From NCBI GenBank assembly GCA_017538865.1, contig JAFYIA010000063.1:1-13695 (forward strand): a stretch of 13,695 nt of DNA, written 5' to 3'. Below are positions 6,693 through 13,695 of the stretch, piece by piece. Below the pieces are notes generated by a model. That model was not told where the DNA came from. It did no database searches and worked only from the letters and a program-made list of their open reading frames with translations. The stretch is from Aeriscardovia sp. (GTDB lineage Bacteria; Actinomycetota; Actinomycetes; Actinomycetales; Bifidobacteriaceae). Within the stretch, counting starts at the first letter, position 1. Each line of letters opens with the position of its first letter. The position numbers and the translations under genes were made by a program.

Positions 6693-6770
6693 TGTAGATT
6701 GGAGCTGTTTGGCGCACATCCAAATATCCAGACTTTTCCCCTCGCTTTTTCTTTTGTATAAGGTTTTTTG

Positions 6771-6801
6771 AAAAACAAACCCCCGGATTGAAGTCCGGGG
6801 G
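6771..6801 (-). terminator. Second of two tandem terminators after the copy 2 antiporter
   Basis: CCCCCGGA and TCCGGGGG pair around a short loop (6780-6801) and are followed by TTTGTTTTT on the minus strand. It is a strong intrinsic terminator 45 nt downstream of the antiporter stop. Confidence 0.9.
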
Positions 6802-6812
6802 AAAGTCAGCTT

Positions 6813-6841
6813 AAAAAGGCGCCGCGGTTGCGGCGGCCTTT
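6813..6841 (-). terminator. First of two tandem terminators after the copy 2 antiporter
   Basis: AAAGGCCGCCGC pairs with GCGGCGCCTTT with one bulged base around the loop AACC, followed by T5 (6813-6817 on the plus strand are A). It starts 5 nt after the stop codon at 6846. Confidence 0.88.
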
Positions 6842-6845
6842 GATT

Positions 6846-8354
6846 TTACTTGATCTGCGCAGGCTGGGGTGCGGCGGCTTGCTGGGCTGCCTGCCTCACC
6901 ATCTTGTAGTGCATTATCTTGAGTTCGCCTTCGGGAACATGCTTCGTATAGATCTTCTGGAAGGCGGAAATAATCAGAGGGATGATGACGGCTATGCAGA
7001 AGCAGACCACCAGGAGGACGATGAACGTCACGGTCTGGCTGCTCGTGAGCGCCGTGGAGGGGGTGAAGGACATGCAGAAGGCGAAGACGGAGGTGCAAAT
7101 CCCGCAGATTGCCACTATGAACTTCACGACTATCCCGCCGGGGATGCTGTAAGTGCGCTTCAGCTCTTTTTCCGTAAATATCAGCTTGAAGTAGCCGATG
7201 TACATCATCACGTAACACACGAGGTAGATGAGGGTGGTGAGGGTGGTGGCCACGAGGAACGAGACGTTTCCGCCGTTGCCGCCGAAGGTCAGGATTGCGT
7301 CCCACATTATGAAGACCAGAAGCTGCACGAAGAGCATGTTTATGGGCACGTCGTGCTTGTTGGTCTTAGTGATCCACTGCGGCATCATGCCGTACTGCGC
7401 GCTAGTCCTCATGCCGGTGGAAGGCCCGACGATCCAGGATCCGATCTCGGCTATGACCCCGAGCACGATGAGCAGGCTGACGATGTCGATGGCGCCCGTG
7501 GCGTAGGGGGAGAAGTGGAAGAAGAGGACCGAAAGGGTCTGGAAGATCCCGGAGTTCAAAGAGAGCTGCTGCTGGGGGATGACGCAGGCCACGGCCAGGC
7601 CCCCGAAGGCATCCAGGATGATGGCGAGGATGACGATGATGAACATCGTGAGGGGGTAGTTCCTTCCGGGGTTCTCAAGCTCGTTGATGTGGGAGCCGGA
7701 GGCCTCGACGCCGGCGAAGGCGAGGATGAAGGTTGCAAATATCGTAAGGTTTCCAACGTTTGCGAAGCTCGGGAAGAACTGGTGCGCCCCAAACGTAATC
7801 TGAACGGGGTTGCCCTGGGCCAGGTAGACGATGGCGCAGATGAAGAAGATGACGGAGGTGAGCAAAATTCCGAGCAGGAAGCCCCATTTTGCGATGACGG
7901 CCGTGTGCTTGGTTCCGCCCAGCTGCAGGAGGTTGATTATGATGAACAGCACCAGGCAGGCCAGGAACTTGAGCCAGGGAAGATTGTTGAGCGCCTGCCA
8001 GTTCAAAATATCGGCAAGCATGCCTATCACAAAGTAGGACATCGTGACGAGGCCCACGGTGATCTGGAACCACTGGAAGAAGAGGGCCATGAAGCCGACT
8101 TTATCGCTGTGGAGGGAGTTGCCCACCCATCCGAATACGCCGCCTTCGCTCCATCCCTCGACCGAGGCCATTTCCGCGGAAATCAAAGCCGTGGGTAGGA
8201 ACCAGAAGATGCCGCCCAAGAGGACGAAGAACACTACGGCGAATTGGCTCGTAGCAAAGCTCGGGTATTCGTACATTGCCATGACCATGGAAGCCGTCAT
8301 GGAGAAGAACCCGAACATAGTCAATTTTTTAACTTGTTGCTTTGTTGTCTCCAC
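6846..8354 (-). CDS. gadC: GadC-family glutamate/GABA antiporter, copy 2
   Basis: Paralogue of the antiporter at 4794-6326, 502 residues, alignable from end to end. It shares FGFFSMTASMVMAMYEYP, GGIFWFLP, FFQWFQITVG, GVEASGSHINELENPGRNYP, AEIGSWIVGPSTGMR and the PGGIVVK segment between late helices. The GTG at 8354-8352 is taken as start because AAGGAG lies six bases before it and no in-frame ATG offers a ribosome site. An in-frame ATG at 8396 is cut off by a TAA six bases before the GTG. The hydrophilic tail differs from copy 1 (HVPEGELKIMHYKMVRQ, then an Ala/Gln/Pro-rich end), which suggests different pH gating or stability if the tail acts as a plug. Two tandem terminators follow. It could serve a different substrate pair or a different pH range from copy 1. 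Confidence 0.82.
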   Translation of the reverse strand: METTKQQVKKLTMFGFFSMTASMVMAMYEYPSFATSQFAVVFFVLLGGIFWFLPTALISAEMASVEGWSEGGVFGWVGNSLHSDKVGFMALFFQWFQITVGLVTMSYFVIGMLADILNWQALNNLPWLKFLACLVLFIIINLLQLGGTKHTAVIAKWGFLLGILLTSVIFFICAIVYLAQGNPVQITFGAHQFFPSFANVGNLTIFATFILAFAGVEASGSHINELENPGRNYPLTMFIIVILAIILDAFGGLAVACVIPQQQLSLNSGIFQTLSVLFFHFSPYATGAIDIVSLLIVLGVIAEIGSWIVGPSTGMRTSAQYGMMPQWITKTNKHDVPINMLFVQLLVFIMWDAILTFGGNGGNVSFLVATTLTTLIYLVCYVMMYIGYFKLIFTEKELKRTYSIPGGIVVKFIVAICGICTSVFAFCMSFTPSTALTSSQTVTFIVLLVVCFCIAVIIPLIISAFQKIYTKHVPEGELKIMHYKMVRQAAQQAAAPQPAQIK

Positions 8355-8397
8355 CTTTTACTCCTTTAGTGATAACAAAAGAAAAAAAGGACTCATA

Positions 8398-8428
8398 ACA
8401 TGACTATAAAAATCGCGACATGACTGTA
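8398..8428 (-). promoter_or_regulatory. Direct repeats over a candidate -10 box of the copy 2 antiporter
   Basis: ACATGACTATA (8398-8408) and ACATGACTGTA (8418-8428, plus-strand reading) differ at one base and start 20 bp apart, two turns of the helix, as in paired regulator sites. The first copy contains TATAGT on the minus strand (8408-8403), a plausible -10 box; the -35 region is weak. This lies about 44 nt upstream of the GTG start. Confidence 0.4.
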
Positions 8429-8460
8429 GTAAATGGAAAATAGGCAATCGTGCGTGCCAA

Positions 8461-8515
8461 GTAGTCAAACTACCCCATTTTAGCGCAGTCTGAGGCTAAA
8501 ACGCGCCAAAAATGG
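8461..8515. repeat. Nested inverted repeats downstream of murJ
   Basis: GTAGT-CAA-ACTAC (8461-8473) is a short palindrome containing TTGACT on the minus strand. Next come CCATTTT (8475-8481) with AAAATGG (8509-8515), and inside them TTTTAGC (8478-8484) with GCTAAAA (8495-8501). The two longer pairings share bases and exclude each other. No proper T run follows on the minus strand, so this is not a convincing murJ terminator and read-through into the antiporter is possible. Confidence 0.5.
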
Positions 8516-8528
8516 AATTTTGGAGAAT

Positions 8529-11500
8529 TTAAAAGACCTGGACCGAATTGTACTCAAACCCGTCGGAGGGGATCTGGGAGATCCAAACGACCAGGTTCTG
8601 GGTGTCCGTAACATGGCTCAGAGCCGCCTTCGTCGGGGTCCCTGAGGCGAAGGAGAAGCTGGCCAGGCTCTGCCCGTTTTGGGGGTCGCTTTCGGTGGAA
8701 TTGGCGTAGATCTCCGCCTTGCCTCCGGACTGCACGGTGGAGATTTCCACCTCGTGCACCTTCTGCGGGCTTTCAAGCTCTATGTAAATCCCGAGCCCTG
8801 CTTCCCCGGGCACGCTAAAGGTCCTGAGGGACTCTATGGGGTAGCTCTGCAACGCGGAGGCGGGGGCGGGGACCGCCGAGGCCGCCTTAACCTGCGGGGC
8901 GGAGGCGGAGGAGGAAGAAGACGACTGCGAATTTGAGAAGGCGCCCGTCACGTTGGAATCCGCCTTCTCTTCGGCCAGGCCGCCGGGGATGGGGGCGTCG
9001 TTGTCGTTCAGGTTCCAGGTTATGTCGGATTCCTTTGTGCCCAGGTGCAGAGATCCCAAGTGCAGGGAGTAGACGGCCCACGCGCAGAAGAAGGCCACTA
9101 AGATCACGGCGCAGGTTATGATCGCCTTCTTTGTAACTCCTCCCTTCCTTTGCTCCGGGCTCCTGGAGGCCAGGGAGGCGGAGGAGGGGCGCCTTGGCTC
9201 TTGGGGTTCCTTTACAAGCTTTACGGATCTGTTGGCCACCACCCTGGCTTGAGAGGAAGAGCGGTTCTTGAAGTTGAAAAATTCCGACCTTGCGGGATCT
9301 ATCTTCTCTATGCTCTCTTTGGGCTCGGAAAGGAGCTGGCGGCGGGTCCAGGGGGAGTTTACCTGCTCCTTCTTCTTTTCAGGCCCGTCTACGGGTTTGA
9401 CGAAGGTGCTGCTGGCGATCTTGGACGGGATTTCGTTCACTTCCGCCGCGCTTACGGGGGCGAAGTCCACCATCGTTACGCTCGGGGCGCTGTCAGGAAC
9501 GCCCCTCAAGGCCTCTTCTAGCGCCCTTCCCTCGTCGGCGTCTTTGAGGAGCATGTCGAGCTCGAGGAAGGTGAGGATGGGGTGGGGCATGGCCCCGCTC
9601 CTCTGCAGCTCCAGCCCCCTCCTGCACACGTCCACCATGTCGTCCGGGGCCTTGCCCTCTACGGAGTCCAGGAGGCTTGCATAAGCCTCGCGATCCTTTG
9701 CAGGGTCGAACGCCTTCCCGGTGATCATCTCGAAGATGACGGCGACGATGTCCCGGATGCACTTTTCCTCTTCCCCTTCGCCCTTGGCTGCGGGGGGCAC
9801 GGGGGACTTCAGCATGGGGGAAATGGAAGTGTTGGCCAAGGTGACCTCCCTCCCCTTCATCCTTATCACTTTTGAGCTGAGGGCGCGGTGGTAGATCCCC
9901 TGCCTTTTCAGGCTCATAGCCGCCTCTATCACTTTGTGGATGATAAAGTAGGCCGCCTTGGGCTCCACGGATCCGGATCCCTCTATAAAGCTGTGGAGAT
10001 CTGTCCCGGGGTCTTTGTCCGTGACTATCACTAGCACGCCGTCGGTGTTTTGGATGTGGAGCACTTTGGTGCAGTGGGAATCTTTTGAAAGTATCAGGCT
10101 GGAGGCTATGCGGTTCACGTCTTTGACTTTGGAAGAGTCGGAGATGATGAAGAGCTGGCCGTCCTTCATGAGGGTGTGATCGTTTGCCAGCCATGCGCTC
10201 AGGCCCAGTTCCGAGCGGTACTGGGTGATGAGGGTGTAGCGCTTGTCTATCGTATCCCCGATGGATGGAATCATAATCTGCCCTTCGTTTTCCAAAGATA
10301 CAAACGTCTCGACGGGTCGGCTTCTAGAAGATCTTACAACCCTGGGCGTGAGGGATGCTTCCAGGGTCTGGGAGTACCAAACTTGGGAGGAGACGCGCCT
10401 CGGGGCGCGCGCAGGGGCCTCTTGGGCGCCCTCGCCCTTCCTGCCCCTTTTGAGGAAGCCGAATGCGCCGTCGAGCTCCTTTACCCCCATGGCTTTGCAC
10501 AGCCCCCAGTAGAGGACGAACATGGCGGCGGCCGTGACGAGCGAGGTCAGGATGGCCTGCCACCAGGAAATGTGGCCCCGGAGCGAAGTTGAAAACCCGA
10601 GGCCCCGGGCCATGCCCCCGGAGACGAGCATGCCTGCCAGCGTGCACACGCACGCGCCCGCAAAGGAGCGGAGGTAGGTGGAAAAGATCCTCTGCTTTCT
10701 CAGCCTCGAGCCCATGCGCCTAGTTATGGCCCAGTAGGAGAGGGGCATGAGCGCTATGTTGCTCAGAGTTATGGAGGCCGCTATCCACATGTCCCAATAG
10801 GCGGGGGGGATGAAGTGGAGGCCGGAAAAGAGGACGGCCATCTGCACCGCGTTTTGGAAGGTGGTAAGGATGAAGGGCCACTTGCCGTCTTCATAGGCGT
10901 AAAAGACCCTGTTTAGAAGGAGCGTCACGGAAATGGGTACGAGGTTGAAGGCCAGGGCCAGGAGGGGCGCCGCCAAAAGGTTGGCGTCGAAGGTGTCCAC
11001 AGTGGGCAAAAGCGCCCGAATTATTGGCACGGGCATTGCGATAAAGCATCCCACGAAGAAGAGCATTATCACCCCGGTCTGACGCAGGCAGTTGGCCAGG
11101 TGCTCCCTCATCTCCCCGCTCTTTTTCTCTTGGACTGCGCGGGAGATCGCGGGGAAGACCGCCGTGGCTATGGAGACGGTTATGAGCGAGTAGGGCAGGA
11201 TCCAAATTTGGAAGGCCTGTGCGTAGGCGGAAGCCCCGGCCGTCATGAGGCGGTTGCCTGCGGCCAAGGGGGCCGTAGTCTCAATCCTGGTGTTCACCAC
11301 CCCCACGCCCTGGTCTATAAGGATTGAGGCCAGAGTCCAGGCGGCGACCTTCCCCATGGATCTGAGCCCTATTCCGTGTACGCCGAACTTTATCCTGGGC
11401 TTTATCCCAATCTTGCGCAGGGGGATGAAGAGGAGCAGGGCCTGAACCAGGACGCCCAAGGACCACATCCCGGCCGTGAGCGCGATCTTGCCCTGGTTCC

Positions 11501-12080
11501 AAAAATCCATCCCCTGTTTTTCGGCATTGCCGAAAAAGGCGAAAAAGAGCCCGTAGCCTATGCAGCTGACTATGTTGGCGGCCACCGAGCTCCAGGCGTA
11601 GGCCGTGAAGTTGTCTTGGGAGGCTAGGATCTGCCCTACCACGCTGTAGGCCCCGTAGAAGAGTATTTGGGGGACGCACCAGAGCGTGAAGGCGTTGGCC
11701 AGGGCCTTTTGCGCCTCCGTCCAACCCGGGTCTATGTACAGGTCTATCAAAAGGGGGCTGCAGATCATGACCAGGATTGTGACCGCAAGGCAGCTCGTCA
11801 GGGCCAAAGTCAGGATCTTGTTTACGGTTTCAGAGGGGGATTTTTTTTTAAACGCCCTGACGACCTGCGGCACCAGGACGGCGTTCAGAAGGCCGCCCTC
11901 GATGAGGTTGAAAATTACATGGGGGATCTGACCCCCCACCTGGTAGGCGTTCGCCGCCACCCCGGTCACGCCCAGCGCCGCCGCGAGCAGGATAGTTCGG
12001 CCCTGTCCGGTCAACCTCGAAGCCAAGGTACCTGAGGCCATGATAAAGCTGTTCCGCTTTATGGTCTTTTTAGTGTCCAC
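8529..12080 (-). CDS. murJ: Lipid II flippase MurJ fused to pseudokinase and outer C-terminal domain
   Basis: Flips the peptidoglycan precursor lipid II across the membrane. The protein has 1183 residues, more than twice a plain MurJ. Residues 8-540 form the MOP-superfamily flippase (SFIMASGTLASRLTGQ, then about fourteen helices). A disordered basic linker follows to about 605. Residues 611-855 fold like a Ser/Thr kinase but are catalytically dead: the HRD loop reads HRALSSKV and the DFG position reads ANTSIS. After a second basic linker comes one helix at 985-1004, then a Ser-rich stretch and a beta-rich domain (1080-1183) resembling galactose-binding folds, outside the cell. In mycobacteria the equivalent pseudokinase is phosphorylated by PknB and binds an FHA protein; the same is inferred here. 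The GTG at 12080 begins 3 nt after the upstream stop, suggesting coupling; an ATG at codon 14 is the alternative. An A9 run encodes KKK near residue 78. Confidence 0.93.
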   Translation of the reverse strand: MDTKKTIKRNSFIMASGTLASRLTGQGRTILLAAALGVTGVAANAYQVGGQIPHVIFNLIEGGLLNAVLVPQVVRAFKKKSPSETVNKILTLALTSCLAVTILVMICSPLLIDLYIDPGWTEAQKALANAFTLWCVPQILFYGAYSVVGQILASQDNFTAYAWSSVAANIVSCIGYGLFFAFFGNAEKQGMDFWNQGKIALTAGMWSLGVLVQALLLFIPLRKIGIKPRIKFGVHGIGLRSMGKVAAWTLASILIDQGVGVVNTRIETTAPLAAGNRLMTAGASAYAQAFQIWILPYSLITVSIATAVFPAISRAVQEKKSGEMREHLANCLRQTGVIMLFFVGCFIAMPVPIIRALLPTVDTFDANLLAAPLLALAFNLVPISVTLLLNRVFYAYEDGKWPFILTTFQNAVQMAVLFSGLHFIPPAYWDMWIAASITLSNIALMPLSYWAITRRMGSRLRKQRIFSTYLRSFAGACVCTLAGMLVSGGMARGLGFSTSLRGHISWWQAILTSLVTAAAMFVLYWGLCKAMGVKELDGAFGFLKRGRKGEGAQEAPARAPRRVSSQVWYSQTLEASLTPRVVRSSRSRPVETFVSLENEGQIMIPSIGDTIDKRYTLITQYRSELGLSAWLANDHTLMKDGQLFIISDSSKVKDVNRIASSLILSKDSHCTKVLHIQNTDGVLVIVTDKDPGTDLHSFIEGSGSVEPKAAYFIIHKVIEAAMSLKRQGIYHRALSSKVIRMKGREVTLANTSISPMLKSPVPPAAKGEGEEEKCIRDIVAVIFEMITGKAFDPAKDREAYASLLDSVEGKAPDDMVDVCRRGLELQRSGAMPHPILTFLELDMLLKDADEGRALEEALRGVPDSAPSVTMVDFAPVSAAEVNEIPSKIASSTFVKPVDGPEKKKEQVNSPWTRRQLLSEPKESIEKIDPARSEFFNFKNRSSSQARVVANRSVKLVKEPQEPRRPSSASLASRSPEQRKGGVTKKAIITCAVILVAFFCAWAVYSLHLGSLHLGTKESDITWNLNDNDAPIPGGLAEEKADSNVTGAFSNSQSSSSSSASAPQVKAASAVPAPASALQSYPIESLRTFSVPGEAGLGIYIELESPQKVHEVEISTVQSGGKAEIYANSTESDPQNGQSLASFSFASGTPTKAALSHVTDTQNLVVWISQIPSDGFEYNSVQVF

Positions 12081-12083
12081 CTG

Positions 12084-13695
12084 TCAACCGTTCTTCTTTT
12101 TTCTGCGCATTTGCCTGATGCAGCCGAAAATCGTGAGCAGGCCTGCGGGAATGATGAGAATTATCACATTTAACCGGGTGACGGTCAAATGGCTGTTGAG
12201 TTGCGTACTAATTTTAGTGATGGGGTGATAAAACTCACCCATCCAAAAGGTGACCTGGCTCTTAATCGAGCTGTGGATTTGCACCGGAAAGTCTATCTGC
12301 CCTTCCATTCCGCTCCCCACCTCCGCGCTTTTTTCGGGAAGGATGGTGATCTGGGAGTTTGAGGCCAAAGAGCGAACCTTCGCCTCGATGGGGAAGGGGA
12401 GGGAGTTTTTCACGGTCACAGGCAGCAGGGCCGATTCGCTCAGGACCGTCACATTCTTTGAAGAAGAGATATCCACCGCCTCCCTGAGCGCCCTGCTCAT
12501 AAGGGAAACGGCCTCTTCCCCGGCCTGTTTTACCTTTTCGTTTTGGCTCTGTGCGCAAAGTTCGGCATAGGCGGCCTTGGCCCCCACGCTTTCGCTCCAC
12601 CCCTTTGCCGCGGCAGGGTCTTGGGAGAGGCCTGCGGCGGAGCGGATTTCCTGAAGGAGGGAAGGCTCCGTTCCGGCCCGGGCTGCAGGCGCCGGAGGGG
12701 ATGCGGCGGCGGCAGGCCACGGATAGGACAGGTCCTGCTTTAGCGTGGTAAAGCGGATCCAGCCGGATCCTGCCAGGGAGAGGAGGATGGGGGAGGAGGC
12801 GGGGGAGACGCGCACTATCAGGGGCGCCCGCCTCCCCCGCGCCGCCGCAAGCTCGGCTGTAAACCGGGCCTGCCTTCCGGCAAAGCTTTCCTCCGCATTG
12901 GCCCATGCGTTCGAAGCCTCCCCTTCCGCCAGGGAGGAGAGGAGGGGGGAGGAGGCCAGCAGGGTGACTTTTCCGCCGGGGAGGGACAAGGTTTCGCCTT
13001 CCCCGCCGCCCTCAAGTGCGGCGCCGTACCCAAGATCCATCCCTTCCTCAAGCTGGGCGGACGAGAGGGAGGAGGGGGAAACGAGGATCTTGGGCAGGCT
13101 CCCCCCTCCTTCCCATTGTTTTGCAAGGCCTGCCATCGCTTCGAGGGCGCTTGGGGGGATCTGGGCGGGTTGCTCTAAGGCTGAAGCGTTTTTGAAGGAT
13201 TCTTCGGCCCGCCAGTCCTCCACCACCTGCACTTTTTCCTCCGCCAAGATCGCGGCCGGGAAATCTGCGGGGCTTTCAACCAGGACTTCGCCTTTTCCTG
13301 TTTTCACAAGGCCTTCCGCCCCCTCCCTGTCGGCCGCTTCAGGCCCGGGATCTATAAAGACGAGGGAAAGGGGCAACGGGGGGAGGCCGGAAGCGCCTTC
13401 CACGGTGACGAAGCTGTTCAGGTTATAGCTGACTTCCCCCCCTCCTGAAGAGGGGGCGAAGAAGAATTCAAGAGGCCTGGCCCCCCAGCCGGCTCCTAAT
13501 TTCGAGGCTTCCCCTTCCAGATCTTCCACCTCCTCCCCCCCCGGGGCGATGGGCGAGGTGGCAGCTTTTGCCAGGAGGACCGGGGTGGAAAGGTTCATAT
13601 GGCCCGTGGCCCACAAGTTCATGGCCGAGGGCGAAGAGACGGGGGCTTGTGAGCTCCTGGCCTCTAAAATTCCGGAGGAGTCGCATTGGGGGGAA
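12084..13695 (-). CDS. DUF6049-type membrane protein, 3' part (5' end outside window)
   Basis: Uncharacterised envelope protein that precedes murJ in many actinobacteria; assigned from that position and from its layout. The frame is open to the right edge, so the ATG at 13622 is internal; about 536 residues are visible and the expected signal peptide is missing. The first two thirds are rich in Ala, Gly, Glu and Ser, with no catalytic motif. A beta-rich region with VTVKNSLPFPIEAKVR lies near the C-terminus and resembles the immunoglobulin-like part expected before the anchor. The last 29 residues are one membrane helix (LNVIILIIPAGLLTIFGCI) and the basic tail RQMRRKKKNG, so most of the protein lies outside the cell. 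Its G8 and G7 runs (C on the plus strand at 13535-13542 and 13436-13442) keep the frame. It probably works with MurJ in cell-wall synthesis, but this is inferred only from linkage. Confidence 0.7.
   Translation of the reverse strand, partial: SPQCDSSGILEARSSQAPVSSPSAMNLWATGHMNLSTPVLLAKAATSPIAPGGEEVEDLEGEASKLGAGWGARPLEFFFAPSSGGGEVSYNLNSFVTVEGASGLPPLPLSLVFIDPGPEAADREGAEGLVKTGKGEVLVESPADFPAAILAEEKVQVVEDWRAEESFKNASALEQPAQIPPSALEAMAGLAKQWEGGGSLPKILVSPSSLSSAQLEEGMDLGYGAALEGGGEGETLSLPGGKVTLLASSPLLSSLAEGEASNAWANAEESFAGRQARFTAELAAARGRRAPLIVRVSPASSPILLSLAGSGWIRFTTLKQDLSYPWPAAAASPPAPAARAGTEPSLLQEIRSAAGLSQDPAAAKGWSESVGAKAAYAELCAQSQNEKVKQAGEEAVSLMSRALREAVDISSSKNVTVLSESALLPVTVKNSLPFPIEAKVRSLASNSQITILPEKSAEVGSGMEGQIDFPVQIHSSIKSQVTFWMGEFYHPITKISTQLNSHLTVTRLNVIILIIPAGLLTIFGCIRQMRRKKKNG

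Noticed and set aside
6345..6778. Two longer minus-strand frames (102 and 93 codons) in the antiporter intergenic region
   Set aside because: Neither has a ribosome site; one runs through the strong stem-loop and the other through the -10 box. The 48-codon frame at 6433-6579 has better initiation signals.
6828..8198. 456-codon plus-strand open frame opposite the copy 2 antiporter
   Set aside because: Its residues mirror the antiporter codons on the other strand, and a similar shadow exists opposite copy 1, as expected from shared ancestry of the real genes.
13620..13622. ATG as start of the DUF6049 gene
   Set aside because: The frame is open to the window edge, there is no signal peptide after this ATG and no clear ribosome site, so it is internal.
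1..13695. CRISPR arrays, tRNA or rRNA genes, insertion sequences, prophage, known riboswitch classes
   Set aside because: No regularly spaced repeats, cloverleaf, transposase or integrase motifs, or recognisable aptamer consensus were found on either strand.

Overview
The window looks like chromosomal DNA from a member of the Bifidobacteriaceae (Actinobacteria). The clearest sign is the MurJ-type flippase fused to a degenerate kinase domain and an outer carbohydrate-binding-like domain, directly downstream of a DUF6049-type membrane protein. This pair is typical of actinobacteria, and the MurJ N-terminus and the GadB/GadC sequences resemble bifidobacterial ones. The DNA is GC-rich, and long antisense reading frames shadow almost every gene. 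No tRNA, rRNA, CRISPR array, transposase or phage gene is visible.

Layout, left to right. (1) 1-1109, plus strand: the 3' part of gadB (glutamate decarboxylase), closed by an intrinsic terminator. (2) 1161-4715, minus strand: two tandem ATPase-permease pairs of an ABC-2 transporter, transcribed 4715 to 1161. In each pair the ATPase stop overlaps the permease start in an ATGA. The second ATPase is broken by a one-base phase error in a run of seven G. The junction between the pairs holds a perfect 14-bp inverted repeat, and 15 nt of it recur in opposite orientation inside the broken gene. A strong promoter (TTGACA, 17 bp, TAGAAT) drives the cassette. (3) 4794-8354, minus strand: two paralogous GadC-type glutamate/GABA antiporters. 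They are separated by a 519-bp structured intergenic region with tandem terminators, a candidate -10 box, a 48-codon small ORF with a good Shine-Dalgarno, and a strong stem-loop before the second antiporter in transcription order. (4) 8529-13695, minus strand: murJ and the 3' part of the DUF6049 gene, only 3 nt apart.

How the genes fit together. GadB consumes a cytoplasmic proton by turning glutamate into GABA, and the antiporters exchange GABA for glutamate, so regions 1 and 3 form an acid-resistance locus with a doubled antiporter. The ABC cassette lies between gadB and the antiporters; its substrate cannot be read from the sequence. The cell-envelope pair murJ/DUF6049 supplies and regulates lipid II export and is probably the resident chromosomal neighbourhood beside which the acid-resistance genes lie.

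Most worth checking: the G-tract frameshift with its nearby repeat that can pair in two ways, and the small-ORF/hairpin leader of the first-listed antiporter.
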